DNA of 64,000 nt, from contig NC_043740.1 in NCBI RefSeq assembly GCF_004337985.1, forward strand, positions 2,517,616-2,581,615, written 5' to 3'. Below the pieces are notes generated by a model, which did no database searches, was not told the DNA's origin, and saw only the letters and a program-made list of their open reading frames with translations. Source of the DNA: Pyricularia pennisetigena (Eukaryota; Ascomycota; Sordariomycetes; Magnaporthales; Pyriculariaceae). Position numbers and translations under genes: made by a program. Below are positions 1 to 11,353 of the stretch, one piece after another; within the stretch, counting starts at the first letter, position 1, and the number at the start of each line of letters is the position of its first letter.

Positions 1-316
1 GGGATGACGTACGGTTGCCCCACTCGCTGGACAGCTCGTAGTAGCCGTAGTCCGGGTTCGAGGAGAACGAGTAGCCGATGAACAGAGGGCTGGTCAGGGT
101 CCTGGTCTTGGAGACCTTGACGGTCGAGCCCGACTTGCGGAAGTCCTCGGCGAAGGTCTCGCCGGTCCTGACGGTGGTGAGAGGGCCGGCGGCAGAGCCG
201 TCGTAGGGGAACGACTGGACGTAGACGGTCTCCTGGCACTTGTTGCGCACGACGGCCTGCTGGGCAGAGACGCCAGCGACGAGGGCGACGGCCGCGATGG
301 TGGAGGTGAACTTCAT
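1..316 (-). CDS. BYS1-like small secreted protein, 5' part (gene runs off the window)
   Basis: The start codon is at 316 and the open frame reads to about 13, where a consensus donor (GTACGT on the minus strand, 12-7) follows an Asn codon. The first exon therefore seems complete at about 101 residues and the rest lies outside the window. Residues 1-18 form a clear signal peptide ending in a V-S-A type cleavage site. The mature part has Cys near residue 27, then a stretch with hydrophobic/aromatic alternation and Gly-Tyr-Tyr-Glu-Leu-Ser near the exon end. This matches the secreted BYS1 (Blastomyces yeast-phase-specific) family, which has an osmotin/thaumatin-like fold and no settled biochemical role. 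The family call comes from recalled pattern, not a search. A TATA-like box lies 155 nt upstream. Confidence 0.7.
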   Translation of the reverse strand, partial: MKFTSTIAAVALVAGVSAQQAVVRNKCQETVYVQSFPYDGSAAGPLTTVRTGETFAEDFRKSGSTVKVSKTRTLTSPLFIGYSFSSNPDYGYYELSSEWGNRTSS

Positions 317-470
317 TTTGGCGGGTGGTGAGGGGGAGGGGGCTTGTCTGGTAGCGACCGTGACTGAATGGTGCAGGATAGGAGTGACCGGGCTTTTGGT
401 ATCAAAGGCAGGCGGATGAAGACGAGAAACAAGCAAAGTTGTGGTATTGATGCCAGCTGGGCAGCCAGTC

Positions 471-477
471 TTATATA
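471..477 (-). promoter_or_regulatory. TATA-like box of the BYS1-like gene
   Basis: On the minus strand this reads TATATAA. It lies about 155 nt upstream of the start codon at 316, a spacing close to the 139-171 nt seen for four other TATA-like boxes in this window. Confidence 0.5.
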
Positions 478-1283
478 GACGGACATGGCTACATTGGTTT
501 CAACATACGAGGAAAACTAATCCTCGGAATCCCACCCGCTTTCGGCACCAAAGGCGCCGGTGAGGAGACGTACGTAACGTGACGCCGTGTAGCCGACAGG
601 AGGATGGATCATGATGACATGACATGGACCTTGGCCTACCCTTCCTTCCTTCGTGTCAACAGTATTTCCGCCTGTCGTCTCCATGGCGATGTTGGCATGG
701 TAGGCGCAATTACGGGCAAATGAGACCGCAAAACGGGCGGGCAGACAGGGTGACTAGTTACCTGCAGCACAGTACTGTACTGTACGGGAATAGTACGTAC
801 ATAGTAGAAGGCTGCTGCTTGCATCAAACGCGGCAATATCCACAGTAAGACACGAGGTTTTCTGCGGCTCGTATTCACCTTTTGGCGGACGGCCCGTCGC
901 AAATTTGCTCCAATTGCAGCATGTTTTCGATGGGCATGGGCGGGATGAGTTCCCCGCAAAATCGTTGGAATGCAACCCACTCGGTGGGCCGACAAGAGCC
1001 GGGACGGAAGCCTTTGGGGAGCGGAGCCCACACGCGCCAAAAGGTACCCGCTCAAGCCGTGCTGCTTCCCTGGCTGCGTAGCAGAAGATGGACCCTTTTA
1101 GTTGCGTCAGTCACATCAAATCTCACCGTACCTGGCTGAGTATGCGGAAAATCGCCCAGATTTTCGGGCTTCTCCATATACCATATTTTGATGCCGTGCT
1201 CAGGGGGAATAAAGGGGAACGTTCTCGAACCGGCAGCTCTCTATGATGGCAAGATCCAGAAAAGTATACCGGAAAAACTCACC

Positions 1284-1321
<38 letters not shown>

Positions 1322-3230
1322 CCCTTTCGGGCTGAACTCGTCGCTGTCAACTAGTCTAGACTCGAAAGCCAAATCCAACTCTCCGGTCTGCAGTAATTAT
1401 CTCACTCACATTGCTCAAAAACCACGTCCGTCTCTTCCGCCGAAATTATTTAGGCTGTACCACTTGGCATACGATACATATGCACCGTGCCGCCCGCTAA
1501 TGGCTCCCCGCGTTATCCTGATCTGGCACACTGTATTCGCCTGGACTGTATGATAATACTACTTACTTTACTACGTGGAGTCTAACGGTGTTAGTTTTGG
1601 TCGGTGGCGAGAGCCTTTTCGGTCAGGATCTCGCCGAGAATGACCCGCAAGGCGTTGTTTACACTGGCAGGATCTGCGACCACAGCTCAATCAAGTACCT
1701 TGGTTGCACAAGCTTTCAGTGACTTGACCAGCTCAGCTTGCCTTGTATGGCCCCCAGTTTTGCCAACTGGACATCCAACTTTCATTATTTCCGAGAACCC
1801 AGACAACGTCACCTCGTGGAACACCAGGAAAAGTCGGATCAGATGAGTAAACAGGGACACTCGCACAAAGAAAGGCTCCGGAGGTCTCAAAATCACTCCG
1901 AACTCCCCTTTTGTTATTCGTCTCTTTTCTCAATTGCTTTTCCTCGTCCGGCTACCGGATAGGACATGCCAAACATTACATTCAGCTCTCAACAAAACCT
2001 TCCAAAGTTCCACGTGGAGGTCTGAACATTATTTTTTTTTTCTTTTTTCTGGCAGTTTATGGCAATCTGTTCCACTCTCGACATGGGTTTTCCACGAATG
2101 CGATAGACTGCACCATGGTGTCTGGTGACTGCTGTCGATAAACTTATTTTTGCTACTTGCGCATCAAGGCTTAATTTTATTTGGCATAACACATGGTCAA
2201 ACCCTGTCCGGAGTGGCCGGTCGGAAGAAGTCAAGTCGTAGTATAGGGACAGCATGGCGATATCGGATTCAGAGCCCGACTCGTGATGATGACGGTAACT
2301 CCGGTCGCCTATATTATCCCAGTGCAGGACGATCAGGCCGGACTCTAGATCTATTATATTCTCAACACAAGCCTCCGAATCCCAAGTATAAAGATGCGGG
2401 CTTACGACAGGCGGTTGTGGATTTTTTTTTTTTTTTGGTTAAAGACATTCCTCAATTAGCCAATATGTAGATATAAGTTATAACTAGCTACGTGTTTATC
2501 CCGACGAGGCTTGTGGTTTGCCAGGAACAGTCCAGAACGATAACTGAGAATTGTGCCGGTACACACCAGCTCAGGCCAAACGGGCAAGTCAGGATTTCGA
2601 AGGATTCGTAAAATAGAAGGGCACAATCGGACAAGGCGTCCACTGTTGCTCTGGTCTAGGTCTTGTTATATGATGGAGGATCCAGATCAAAGCCGCAGAA
2701 ACAAAACGGCGAGTCCGAGACTAAAACCTCTACAGGACGAGCTAAGACTGAAATTGAGGAGCGATGAAAGGAAAGCATAACAAAGCGAGGAGCTCGAATT
2801 TACTATGTGGGCGGTATGATTTATTTGAAGAAATTACATCAGCCTACCAAATTAAATTCAAATAGCTATAGCCCCCGCCCCTGCTATTTAAACATGTATT
2901 AAGACTTACAACCGAAGTAGAATGGCGTTACCCCACTCTCCTTTTTTATCATCAAGGCCACCCGATTCTTCCAGCGAAATACCCATCGGCCCATCCCCGA
3001 TCATATGAGCAATGCGACCTTCCATGCGGATCCATAATACCTTCCAAAATGCCGAGCAACACTTCAGCACAACACCACAGACAACAGCACAGTATATCTG
3101 CACCGATGTCTTCGCGATGGCGGCGCACCAAGAGGTCTCTTTGGTGGTCTATTGAAGTTTGAAGGCGGAAGAAGAAAAAAAAAAAAAAAGATTAGTCACC
3201 AAGTAATCCTTTTCATATCTTGCGATTGAA
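478..3230. other. Long intergenic region
   Basis: I see no convincing gene here. Open frames are short, lack signal peptides or recognisable motifs and overlap on both strands. The stretch contains a 35-nt T tract (1287-1321) and shorter T runs near 2031-2046 and 2421-2436. Local AT content rises towards 2800-2900. Confidence 0.6.
1287..1321. repeat. Poly(T) tract, 35 nt
   Basis: This is an uninterrupted run of T on the plus strand, one of about eleven homopolymer tracts of 17-44 nt in the window. Confidence 0.95.
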
Positions 3231-3458
3231 TCAGGGCAAAGGGACACAGCGACACTTACTACGAGTAGTGTGACCGGGGCCCGCAGGACATTTGCTGTAG
3301 TCAAAGTTCGCCGGACACGCGGCTTTGGGACGATGAGCACCCGCGCCAGGCTTGGTCTTGGGACATTGGCTGTAGTCGAAATCCTTGGGGCACGTAGAAG
3401 CAGCAGCACCGAGGCTAGCGGCCACTGCGACCCAGAGAAGAAGGGACCTGTACTGCAT
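3231..3458 (-). CDS. Small secreted cysteine-rich protein with a duplicated CP-x2-FDYS-x-CP motif
   Basis: The product is 75 residues. Residues 1-21 are a strong signal peptide (charged N-region, Leu/Val/Ala core, A-A-A-S cleavage region). The mature part has six cysteines (about 23, 32, 48, 57, 69, 71). A motif of form C-P-x-x-F-D-Y-S-x-C-P occurs twice (about 23-33 and 48-58), separated by a Gly/Pro/Lys linker. I do not recognise the family; size and composition are those of fungal effector-like or cell-wall secreted proteins. A consensus donor (GTAAGT at 3259-3254) lies inside the last codons. If it is used with the acceptor before 3148, the protein would lose the last two Cys and gain a different tail ending near 2952 (about 131 residues). 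The unspliced form is preferred because it keeps an even number of Cys. Confidence 0.6.
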   Translation of the reverse strand: MQYRSLLLWVAVAASLGAAASTCPKDFDYSQCPKTKPGAGAHRPKAACPANFDYSKCPAGPGHTTRSKCRCVPLP

Positions 3459-4675
3459 TTCTTTCTGTTTTTGTTTTTTTTTTCAATAATTGTTTAATAC
3501 CAACTTTATTTTATTTCCTTTGGTGGGAAAAAAAAAGCCAGTGGTCCAGTGGTAATCAATGTGGAAATGACGCAGTGTTTGAAGTTAAGGGCAGGCTACA
3601 TAAATGCTAAAGGCAGATTTGTTCCAGTCCCAACCCCGTCTGCACTTCATGCGAGCACCAGGGCGACGGATCCCCCGACCGTGTACGTTTGGGGATCGCA
3701 TGAGGCCCTGAATCATGAATTCAAAGACATTTGGATACGGAAAACAGAGAGACATGGGATTGTGCCATTTTCGAATGTTTGGCAATGAAGACGCATGCAA
3801 TTAGTTATTTGTCCACATCAGGCTTCTTTTTTTTTTCAAATATCGTAAATAGAAACAGTTGTAGCTGGGCAAGGCCCAAGTAAGGTCTTCCTAATTATAG
3901 ATTTTTGTGGGATTTATTTCAAAGTCGGAAGCCTCCTTAAGTAATATCTCTCTGATCATGATAATTACAGTTAGCCGAAAGTCAAATTTTTGTTTATTAA
4001 AACCCCCCCACAAGGTATGAAGAATGTCAATAACAAGGTGGATGGACGCACGCACACGTGGTAAGCAGAGGCCATGGACGATCTCGTTGTGGCCAGAGAC
4101 TAGGTATGCTTTGCTCTCTGTCGACATTATCGACTTGCACGGCGTCACTCGTGCCAGAACTGGGAACGGCAACGCAAAGGCGCGGGTTTGTGCGGTAGAG
4201 TAGCGGCTTTGAAATCTACACTCTACAGTTTCAAATCAAGATGATGCCGTGCTTTTTGACGCGTTTTCTGCTGAAGTACAAAGACCATATGGCAACTTTG
4301 TATTATATCAAACATTAGCACGACCATTGCTTTTGCTACTCTTGTGAGGTTTGAATGAGTCCATTTTCAACCTATGCTTGTGCAACAGGAAGCTTGAAGC
4401 GTGGAAGAGGTGGGTATTTATTGTAGCCTGAAAAATCACCCTGGTAAATCAGTTTGAAATTTCAATTGATATTTGCTGGTAATATCTTCTTCCCGCCTCA
4501 GCTTCAAACATAGAGATTGGCTGGGTACAGAAAGCTTTACTGTGATCGGCTCCTTTTTTGGCAGCCAGCCTTGGGGTGTTATCACGGCCTTGCTTACTAT
4601 AGTTGCAGTCATAGATTTTGTTTTCAGTTGGACATGCTATACATAAAAACGGTGCAGTGATGCAGCAACTGGTGA

Positions 4676-4734
<59 letters not shown>

Positions 4735-5663
4735 GTGTGTTGCCTTGTACATGTATCATCAATGCAACAAACCTACTACTTTCATCTTAAGACTCAAGCA
4801 CATCTCGTCTCCCCCAACCTTAGCATCCCTAGACTCCAATGTTGGGCAACAGCAACCTCTGGCTAGCCGGCGTCATTCTCGCAAATGGCGGCAGGGCTTC
4901 ATCATAAAAATGCTCTTTGCTAGTGGCCGTATTTTCTTTCGAGTTATAACTGGGCATGGCGTTGCAAAGGTATACTATATATTGAAAATGGGCATTTTGT
5001 ACAATCTTTTTACAGACTAGGGTGTCTTTTTGTGTTGGTATTTTTCAGCAAACAAAACAAAGACCTTGGCGGTTTTGAGCATGGAACGGAATTGAGGAAA
5101 GCCGGGTTCAATTGTGACTGAATAGTGCAGGCTGCTCACAACATAGCGAGTCTCCTAAATCCCTTGTCCAAGGGCTCGATGCAGCTGAGGCGTGTTCTGT
5201 CAGATATAGACTCTCTGGTAAAGGAAAAAGGATGAGAGGTCAGTTTGCATCTTCAGCTCTGGGAAGCCGAGACTATGCAAGTTAAATTTCCAAAACCTGA
5301 GAACCATCCATCTTGTACTCCCTCCAATAATATTCCATAGCGAAACCACCCGAGACAAGATTTCCGGGTCCTTGACCACGCCGAAACCGAACCTATCACC
5401 AGATATAAAAGCCCAATTGTGACCAGTCCATCCGAACCCAGGGCCTCTGGAGATGCTGTTCAAGATAAATCGACATGTCGACCGTTGTAAAGCCCCAGTC
5501 TTCAGCTTCAATTTCCACTCTCTGGAGGGTGTGTGCGGCTGAGCACTCGCCCCTTGAAACGAAAGGATCTAGGCCCGGTAATGGCATCCCTTGACTGCCT
5601 CAAAATACGCAGTATCGGTCTCTGCAGAGATGTCTCTATACTGAAAGGAATAGTATATATGTG
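3459..5663. other. Intergenic region with a GT microsatellite
   Basis: No supported gene. The main features are the GT repeat at 4681-4740 and short A/T runs. The last 200 nt are presumably the promoter of the downstream secreted-protein gene. Confidence 0.6.
4681..4740. repeat. (GT)n microsatellite
   Basis: About 24 perfect GT units, one GC interruption and five more units. There is no coding role: frames through it give only alternating Cys-Val. Confidence 0.97.
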
Positions 5664-5670
5664 TATATAA
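5664..5670 (+). promoter_or_regulatory. TATA-like box upstream of the 1042-residue secreted protein
   Basis: The sequence TATATAA lies about 171 nt upstream of the start codon at 5841, in a locally AT-rich stretch. Confidence 0.45.
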
Positions 5671-5799
5671 CGTCGTCGCCGCGTTGTTCTCTGGAGATCT
5701 TGTTTTCTTCATCCGGGGCATCACAGTCCTTTTTTGTCTCATTGTCTCCCGCAAGTTGAGCATCCAGTCGAGCCGAGAATCCACAGGGGGCAATCAATC

Positions 5800-5830
5800 G
5801 GACGTAATCAACAGGACGTAATCAACAGGA
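5800..5830 (+). repeat. 14-bp tandem duplication in the 5' leader
   Basis: The unit GGACGTAATCAACA occurs twice in perfect tandem (5800-5813, 5814-5827) plus three bases of a third copy. It ends 10 nt before the start codon at 5841. Confidence 0.9.
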
Positions 5831-5840
5831 TACCTCCAAA

Positions 5841-6175
5841 ATGCTGCCCAAGCTCCTCCTGATCGCTCTTGCAGGGGCCACTTCTGTGCTCGCAGAGGGC
5901 TTCAACGTGACCATCGTCTACGTCCAGCCGCCCGGAGGATGCACTGCTGCCAACGAGACCAGCTGCGCCCCCACCGCCCCGGAGTCGCCCTCCGCCCCCG
6001 AGCCTCTCCAGCCCGGCCCCATCACCACGCTCCCGCCGGCAACCCACTGGAGCACCTGCACCAAGTGCATCGGCAACCTCGTGCCCAGGAAGCCCGAGAC
6101 GCCTTGTCCTCTGTACTATGGAAACGCAGGTATGCGCACCGATGCGTGGATCCCAAAAAGATATGAAAGACTGGT

Positions 6176-6212
<37 letters not shown>

Positions 6213-6710
6213 TTACACTAACACCTGGCCACTAAACAAAAAACAAAAAAAAACAAAAAGATCCATGCAAGGAGGGCTACTTTGGCACCCTGACCTACTT
6301 CTTCAAGGCGCCCGTCGTGGTGCTCGACCACTATGCCTCGGTCACGGTCCGGTACGACGCCGGCTCGGGCTCGCTCAACGTCGGCTTCCAGAGCGGCGAG
6401 GCCTACGCCAAGGCGGCGGGCTCCTGGACCGCGGGCGTCGTCCTCGTCGCCAGCGTGCCCGGCTGCGGCTCCGCGACCGACAGGTGCTACTTTAGCGTCG
6501 CTGGCATCGAGACCTCGGACGCGAGTCTCAGCATCGTCGCCGTGGGCAAGGCGAGCGATCCGGAGAAGCTGATCGACAGGGCCGAGACGGAATGGGGCTG
6601 GTGGGTTCCCCGGCCGGGAAGCCCGCTGTGTTTTCCGTCTGGTGTTGGTCCGGGGTCTGGTTCGAATGGGCCGGGTGGATCGTCCGGACCTGGTTCTGGG
6701 ACGGGGTCTG

Positions 6711-6741
<31 letters not shown>

Positions 6742-8765
6742 CAATAGCAACGCCAACGGCAACACCAACGGCAACGGCACCTACACCAACAGCACGCAGC
6801 AGAACAGCTTCGGCAATGACCGCACCCGCTGCGTCGGCCCCGTCGACACGGTCCACGGCTTACCCACGGCGTGCTTCGGCCCGTACTTTGACGACGACCT
6901 GGACGACCAGATGGGGTACAGCGACATCGACACGCTGGACGAGTTTGACCGGTTCATCGACGAGCTGGCGCCGGGCGACGACGACAACGCGCTCCAGCGC
7001 CGGTGGTTCATCAAGAGCATCTTCAGCAAGATCATCCCCAAGCCCATCCTCAACGTGGCCAAGGCCATCATCGCCCCGATCCAGAAGCTGACCACCATCT
7101 CGGGCTCCATCAGCAAGGACCTGTCCTTCAAGGTGCCCGACGCCGGGAGCGACAACGCCGACGCCAAGCGCCTCCGGGACCCGAGCCTCAAGCAGACGCG
7201 ATCCCCCTGGGGCGACGCCGTGCTCCTCAGGTCCTTTGGGACGGGCACAGGCAGCGGCAGCAGCAGCAGCAGCAGCAGCAGCGCGCAGTCCCCCCAGGAT
7301 CCCGCCGGCTACCTCAACGTCTACTGCGTGGGGTGCGGCGTGGACGGCCGGGCGACGCTGACGGGGCGGGCGGCCTTCACGCCCGTCGGCGGCTTCACGC
7401 AGGGCGAGGTGGAGATGCGCATGGACCTCAACGTGGTGTTCAAGTTGGGGGTCGACGCCAAGATCAGGTACCAGCGCGACTTTGAGAGCGCGCTGCTGGA
7501 CGTGGGGCTGCCGGGCCTCTCGTACGGCATCGTCACCGTCGGCCCGCGCGTCAGCCTCGGGTCCCGCGTCTCGCTGCTGGCCGCCGCCGAGGGCAAGCTG
7601 CTCGCCGGCGCCGAGATGGGCATCACCAACGCCCTGGCCAGGCTCGACTTTGTGAACCCGTCCGCCTCCCGGACCGAGGGCTGGGAGCCCTACTTCAAGC
7701 CCGTGCTCGAGGCCGAGGGCCGCATCATGCTGTCCGCCGAGCTGGGCCTGCCCGTCAGCGTCAAGTGCGGGCTCAAGATCGGCGGCTTCGACAAGAGCGT
7801 CGGCCTGACCGACGAGCCGTCCATCAAGGCCACCGCCCAGGCCGCCGCCAGCATCGGCCAGAGCAGCGCCGCCGGCTTCGGCGCCGGCTTCACCTCGACT
7901 GACGGCTGCACCGGCATCGCCACGCAGATCAGCTGGCGCAACAGGATCTACGTCGATCTCCTCGGCTCCAAGAAGGATTTGTTTGATACCAAGGACAAGG
8001 TCCTGAAGCGGGGATGCATTGCGTGAGTCTGCCCGCTTCTGTTTGGTCTCTTTTTGTTTTTTTTGTTGTTGCTAACCATTCGTGGCCTTGCCAAATACTC
8101 AGCCTTCCCGGCAGGGAGAATCCTGCACCGTCGTCCTCGGCCGCCAACCCAACAAGCACTGACAAAGACGAGGCCACGCCGGCGACCACCGCATCCTCTT
8201 CGACCTCCTCGACGCAGCCCAGCGACGAGCCAGACGACGAGCAAGACCAAGCAGCCGAGAACGACAACAACAACAACGACGACGACGACAACTCACCCCC
8301 CTCCACGCCACGCCTCACCAAACGACAAACCACCCCCGCAGCGGCCGCCGTCATCCAAGACCTGACCAGCCAGGTCAAAGGCGGCAGCACGACGCTCAGC
8401 TACGCGAGCACCCCCGTCCCGGCGAACCCGTACAACCGCACCGACGGCTTCGAGCTGTCGCTGATGGTGGACCCGGGCGCGGAGACGGCGCTGGTGGCCT
8501 GCGGCGACGGCAACCTGTACCTGGCGGCCGTGGACGCCGTGGCCGGCATGACCTTCTGCACGGAGCTGTTCGAGATCTACCGCGACCTGGTGGTGGGCGA
8601 CGGGTCCGGCCGCGTCCTGCACTACTACAACGACACCATGGCGCGGGTGGGCGCGAGCCGCCTGCGCGCGTCCGACGGCTTCGAGCTGCCGGCCCGGGCG
8701 GTGCCTGTCGTCATGGTGGCGTTTGAGGGCGAGGCCGGGACGACGACGACGACGGCTGTGGACGG

Positions 8766-8802
<37 letters not shown>

Positions 8803-9180
8803 TCGACCACGGCGGCAGCGGCAGTTGGCCGTCGCCAGGAACAACAGCAAGACACCAACAACAACAACAACAACACCAACACCAACAACGACGACGACGA
8901 CGACTTCCGCTTCTACGCCGTCGACCCCGCCATGGACCTGTCGTACCCGGCCGTCTGCACATACGCCGACGGCAGCATGCCGCGCGTCTTCCTGGTCCGC
9001 GACCCCGTCGCTGGTCTCGTCGTCCTGGCCTCCGCCGCCGTCGAGCACTCCATCACCGGCGGCAAAGTCCAGGACTGCTTCCTCATGCCCGTCGTCGAGG
9101 GCAAGTACGACGAGGACAAGGGAGGATACGCCGGCTACGGAAGGACCAACGAGACCAGCTTTGAGTATGACGAAGCTTGA
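5841..9180 (+). CDS. Large secreted multi-segment fungal protein of unknown function
   Basis: Three exons (5841-6129, 6261-8022, 8103-9180) give 1042 residues; phases close exactly at both introns (GTATGC..AAG and GTGAGT..CAG). Residues 1-19 are a signal peptide. Segment 1 (about 60-250) is Cys-containing, with Cys-x2-Cys and a W-W-V-P-R-P-G element. A Gly-Ser hexanucleotide repeat and Asn/Gly/Thr-rich linker follow, then an acidic Asp-rich stretch. Segment 2 (about 390-685) is beta-rich and resembles DUF-type repeats of fungal secreted proteins. Segment 3, after the last intron, is Asp/Asn/Ser-rich and then a third folded block with several Cys. Dibasic sites (Q-R-R-W, T-K-R-Q, G-R-R-Q) could be Kex2-type processing points between segments. 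Function is unknown; a cell-surface or secreted role is inferred from the signal peptide and N-glycosylation sequons. The first intron carries a GA microsatellite. Confidence 0.8.
6180..6210 (+). repeat. (GA)n microsatellite in intron 1 of the secreted-protein gene
   Basis: About 15 GA units inside the 130-nt intron 6130-6260, so it is removed by splicing and does not alter the product. Confidence 0.9.
6707..6742 (+). repeat. Coding minisatellite (TCTGGC)6
   Basis: Six perfect copies of a hexanucleotide encode an alternating Ser-Gly linker. Copy number changes would stay in frame. Triplet AGC/CAA arrays at about 7249-7281, 8765-8800 and 8859-8890 in the same gene encode Ser- and Asn/Gln-rich runs. 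Confidence 0.9.
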
Positions 9181-9621
9181 GAGAGAGAGACAGACAGACA
9201 GAGACTCGTTTCGAGCTTTTAACCAAGCAAAGCAGGCCGCTGCAACTTTTTCATTGTTTCTTTCAATCTTCTTTTTTATTTTTATTTTTTTTTTGTCTTT
9301 TTTTGTATTTGTAAAACTATTAGTTAAACTACAGATTATTCATACTAATAATCGGCATTAGCAGGCTATCTTGATCTTTTTTCTCTTGTCTCGCCCCATT
9401 ACTTGGAATCCGTTAAATATTCGAGGCTTGAAGCTTTGTTTTCTTTTCATTTTAAAAAAAAAGAGGGGGGCCACATGGGCATGACATCATGGCCCCTTTT
9501 GGACCAAAGCATCTCGCCTCATTTGTTTTCTCGTTGTTGCTTTTTTTAAGACCAGCCTAAAGAAGAATATGAGAAGCAAATAAAAAAAATAAAAAAAAGA
9601 AGAAGAAGCAAAAAGTATTAA
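9181..9621. other. Convergent intergenic spacer
   Basis: This 441-nt AT-rich spacer separates the stop codons of two convergent genes and serves as 3' region for both. It has short T and A runs and a purine-rich end near 9575-9612. No ORF is supported. Confidence 0.7.
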
Positions 9622-10208
9622 TTACTCCAAGTAGAACGTAGCCTCGGCCCCAGTAGACGGCGCCACAGAGACCGCTGCACCGTTCCCGCCCGAGACGAGG
9701 TAGCTCCCGGTCTGCGAGGCAGACTCGAATGAAACCCCGGTCGCGTCCGACAGTCCAGCCACGCGACGGAACGACGCACTGCTGCGAGCTCCGGCGTCGC
9801 TTTTGCTGCTGACTGTCGTCAGGCTGACCGAGCCGCCGCCGGCCGAGAGGTACTTGCCAGGTTGGGCCGTGCTCTCGAAGCTTATGGTCCCGGCGCCCCC
9901 GAGACCCGGCTCGACAATCTTGAACTGCGTGTTCTGGACCGGTGCGTCCTTGACGCTCTGCACCGCGTTGTTCGCGATGCCGACGTAGAGCGTCTGGTCG
10001 GCCGAGGAGCGGAGGCGAACGGGGTGCGGTCCGTCGGGGATGGGGATCCCAAAGTCGGGAGTGCCATCCGAGCGCCAGTAGAGCTTCTGCACGCGAGTGT
10101 GGCGGTCAGGGTTGTCCAAGGCTGTGTTGTTTTATTTTTGCTTCGTCAGTCATTTTGTTCACACGTCATGTTGTGGGAGTCTTGGTTGAGACAACAACTA
10201 CAACAACT

Positions 10209-10244
<36 letters not shown>

Positions 10245-11353
10245 CTGGGATCCCAAGACTCACGTTCGCCACGAATGTCCTTGTACTGCCTGGCGTGGTA
10301 GACGAGCACATCGCTTTGGTTGTCATCCGAGACGGTAAAGGCCGAGTGACCGGGGCCAAACTGCGATGTCGCATTGTTGGTGACGAAGACCGGGTCCTTC
10401 GACTTGCGCCAGCTGGCCGGGTTCATCAGATCCGCGTCCTGGTCGGCAGTCAACAGGCCCATGCAGTAGTTGGCGTCGGTCGCCGCTGCCGAGTACGTCA
10501 CAAAGACCTTGCCGTTCCTGACCATTCCCCACGAACCCTCGTTGACAAAGTGGCCGATGCGCTCCCAGGGCTGGTCGGGCCGGCTGATGACGACGGATGG
10601 GCGCTCGATGGTCCAGGGGTTCGTCATGCGCGCCAGGAACAGCGACGTGCCATCACCATTGTCGAACTTGGGGTCGGCTTGGGCCCAACTGAGATAGCGC
10701 ACGCCATTGACCTCGAACGTGGTAGCGTCGAGGGAGAAGGTGTCCAGGTCGGTGGTGATGAAGCCCTTTTCGGCCCAGCTGGCGGCCAGAGGGTCGTCGG
10801 AGCCCGTGCCTTCGAGAACAAAGGGCCGGATGTCAAAGGCAGAGTTGCGGCCCAGGGCAAAGTAGATGTACCACTTGTCGCCAATTCTGTGGAGCTGTTT
10901 CGATGCGAGTGAGTGAGTGAGAGTTAGTTTTAGTGCATCATGATGATACTAGGGAGGTTGTTACGGGCGAAGCCAGGAGCACATGACATGAATTAGCCAG
11001 CCCTATCGGATATATCCACATACCTCGGGGGCCCAGACGTAACCAACACCAGCTTTTGACTGTGAGCGAGCCCAGATTACCCTCTCCTCGGCCGTACCGA
11101 GGCCTTGGATACTGTCCGCCTGGCGCATCACGACACGGTCATACTGGGGGACGGTGGCGATAAAGTAGTAGCGTCCATTGGTGTGCTTGAGGATCTGGGG
11201 ATCGGCGCGCTGCTTTATCAGCGTGTTGTTGTAGCTCACGGGGGGCGAGCGGACCGAGAGAGAAGGGTTCGGCGCCTGTGCCTGCGCCAACGTCGGGAGG
11301 ACGACGGCGACAGCCACTGAGGCGAATCTCAGCACGGCCTTGAGTGAGAGCAT
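9622..11353 (-). CDS. Secreted GH43 glycoside hydrolase with C-terminal AbfB (arabinose-binding) domain
   Basis: Three exons (11353-11024, 10894-10264, 10121-9622) give 486 residues with phases closing. Residues 1-25 are a signal peptide. The GH43 five-blade catalytic region spans about 35-340. The expected three acids are visible: D51 in R-A-D-P-Q (general base), D166 in L-D-A-T-T-F (pKa modulator) and E229 in N-E-G-S-W (general acid). The tail, about 345-486, carries beta-trefoil repeats of the AbfB type, with F-E-S and G-x-Y-L elements, that bind arabinofuranose side chains. The likely role is extracellular release of L-arabinose from arabinan or arabinoxylan. Residue-level substrate specificity within GH43 cannot be judged here. 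Intron 2 holds a CAA/TTG array. Confidence 0.9.
10193..10243. repeat. (CAA)n array in intron 2 of the GH43 gene
   Basis: A near-perfect CAA triplet array (GTT on the gene's sense strand) lies inside the 142-nt intron 10263-10122. It lies about 20 nt into the intron from the donor. Confidence 0.9.

Noticed and set aside
6218..6856. 212-codon minus-strand frame with Ala/Arg-rich translation
   Set aside because: It is the antisense of the GC-rich secreted-protein gene, starts in an intron repeat and has no motif or splice logic.
8293..9048. 251-codon minus-strand frame rich in Val/His/Arg
   Set aside because: Shadow of the third exon of the secreted-protein gene; composition follows its repeats.
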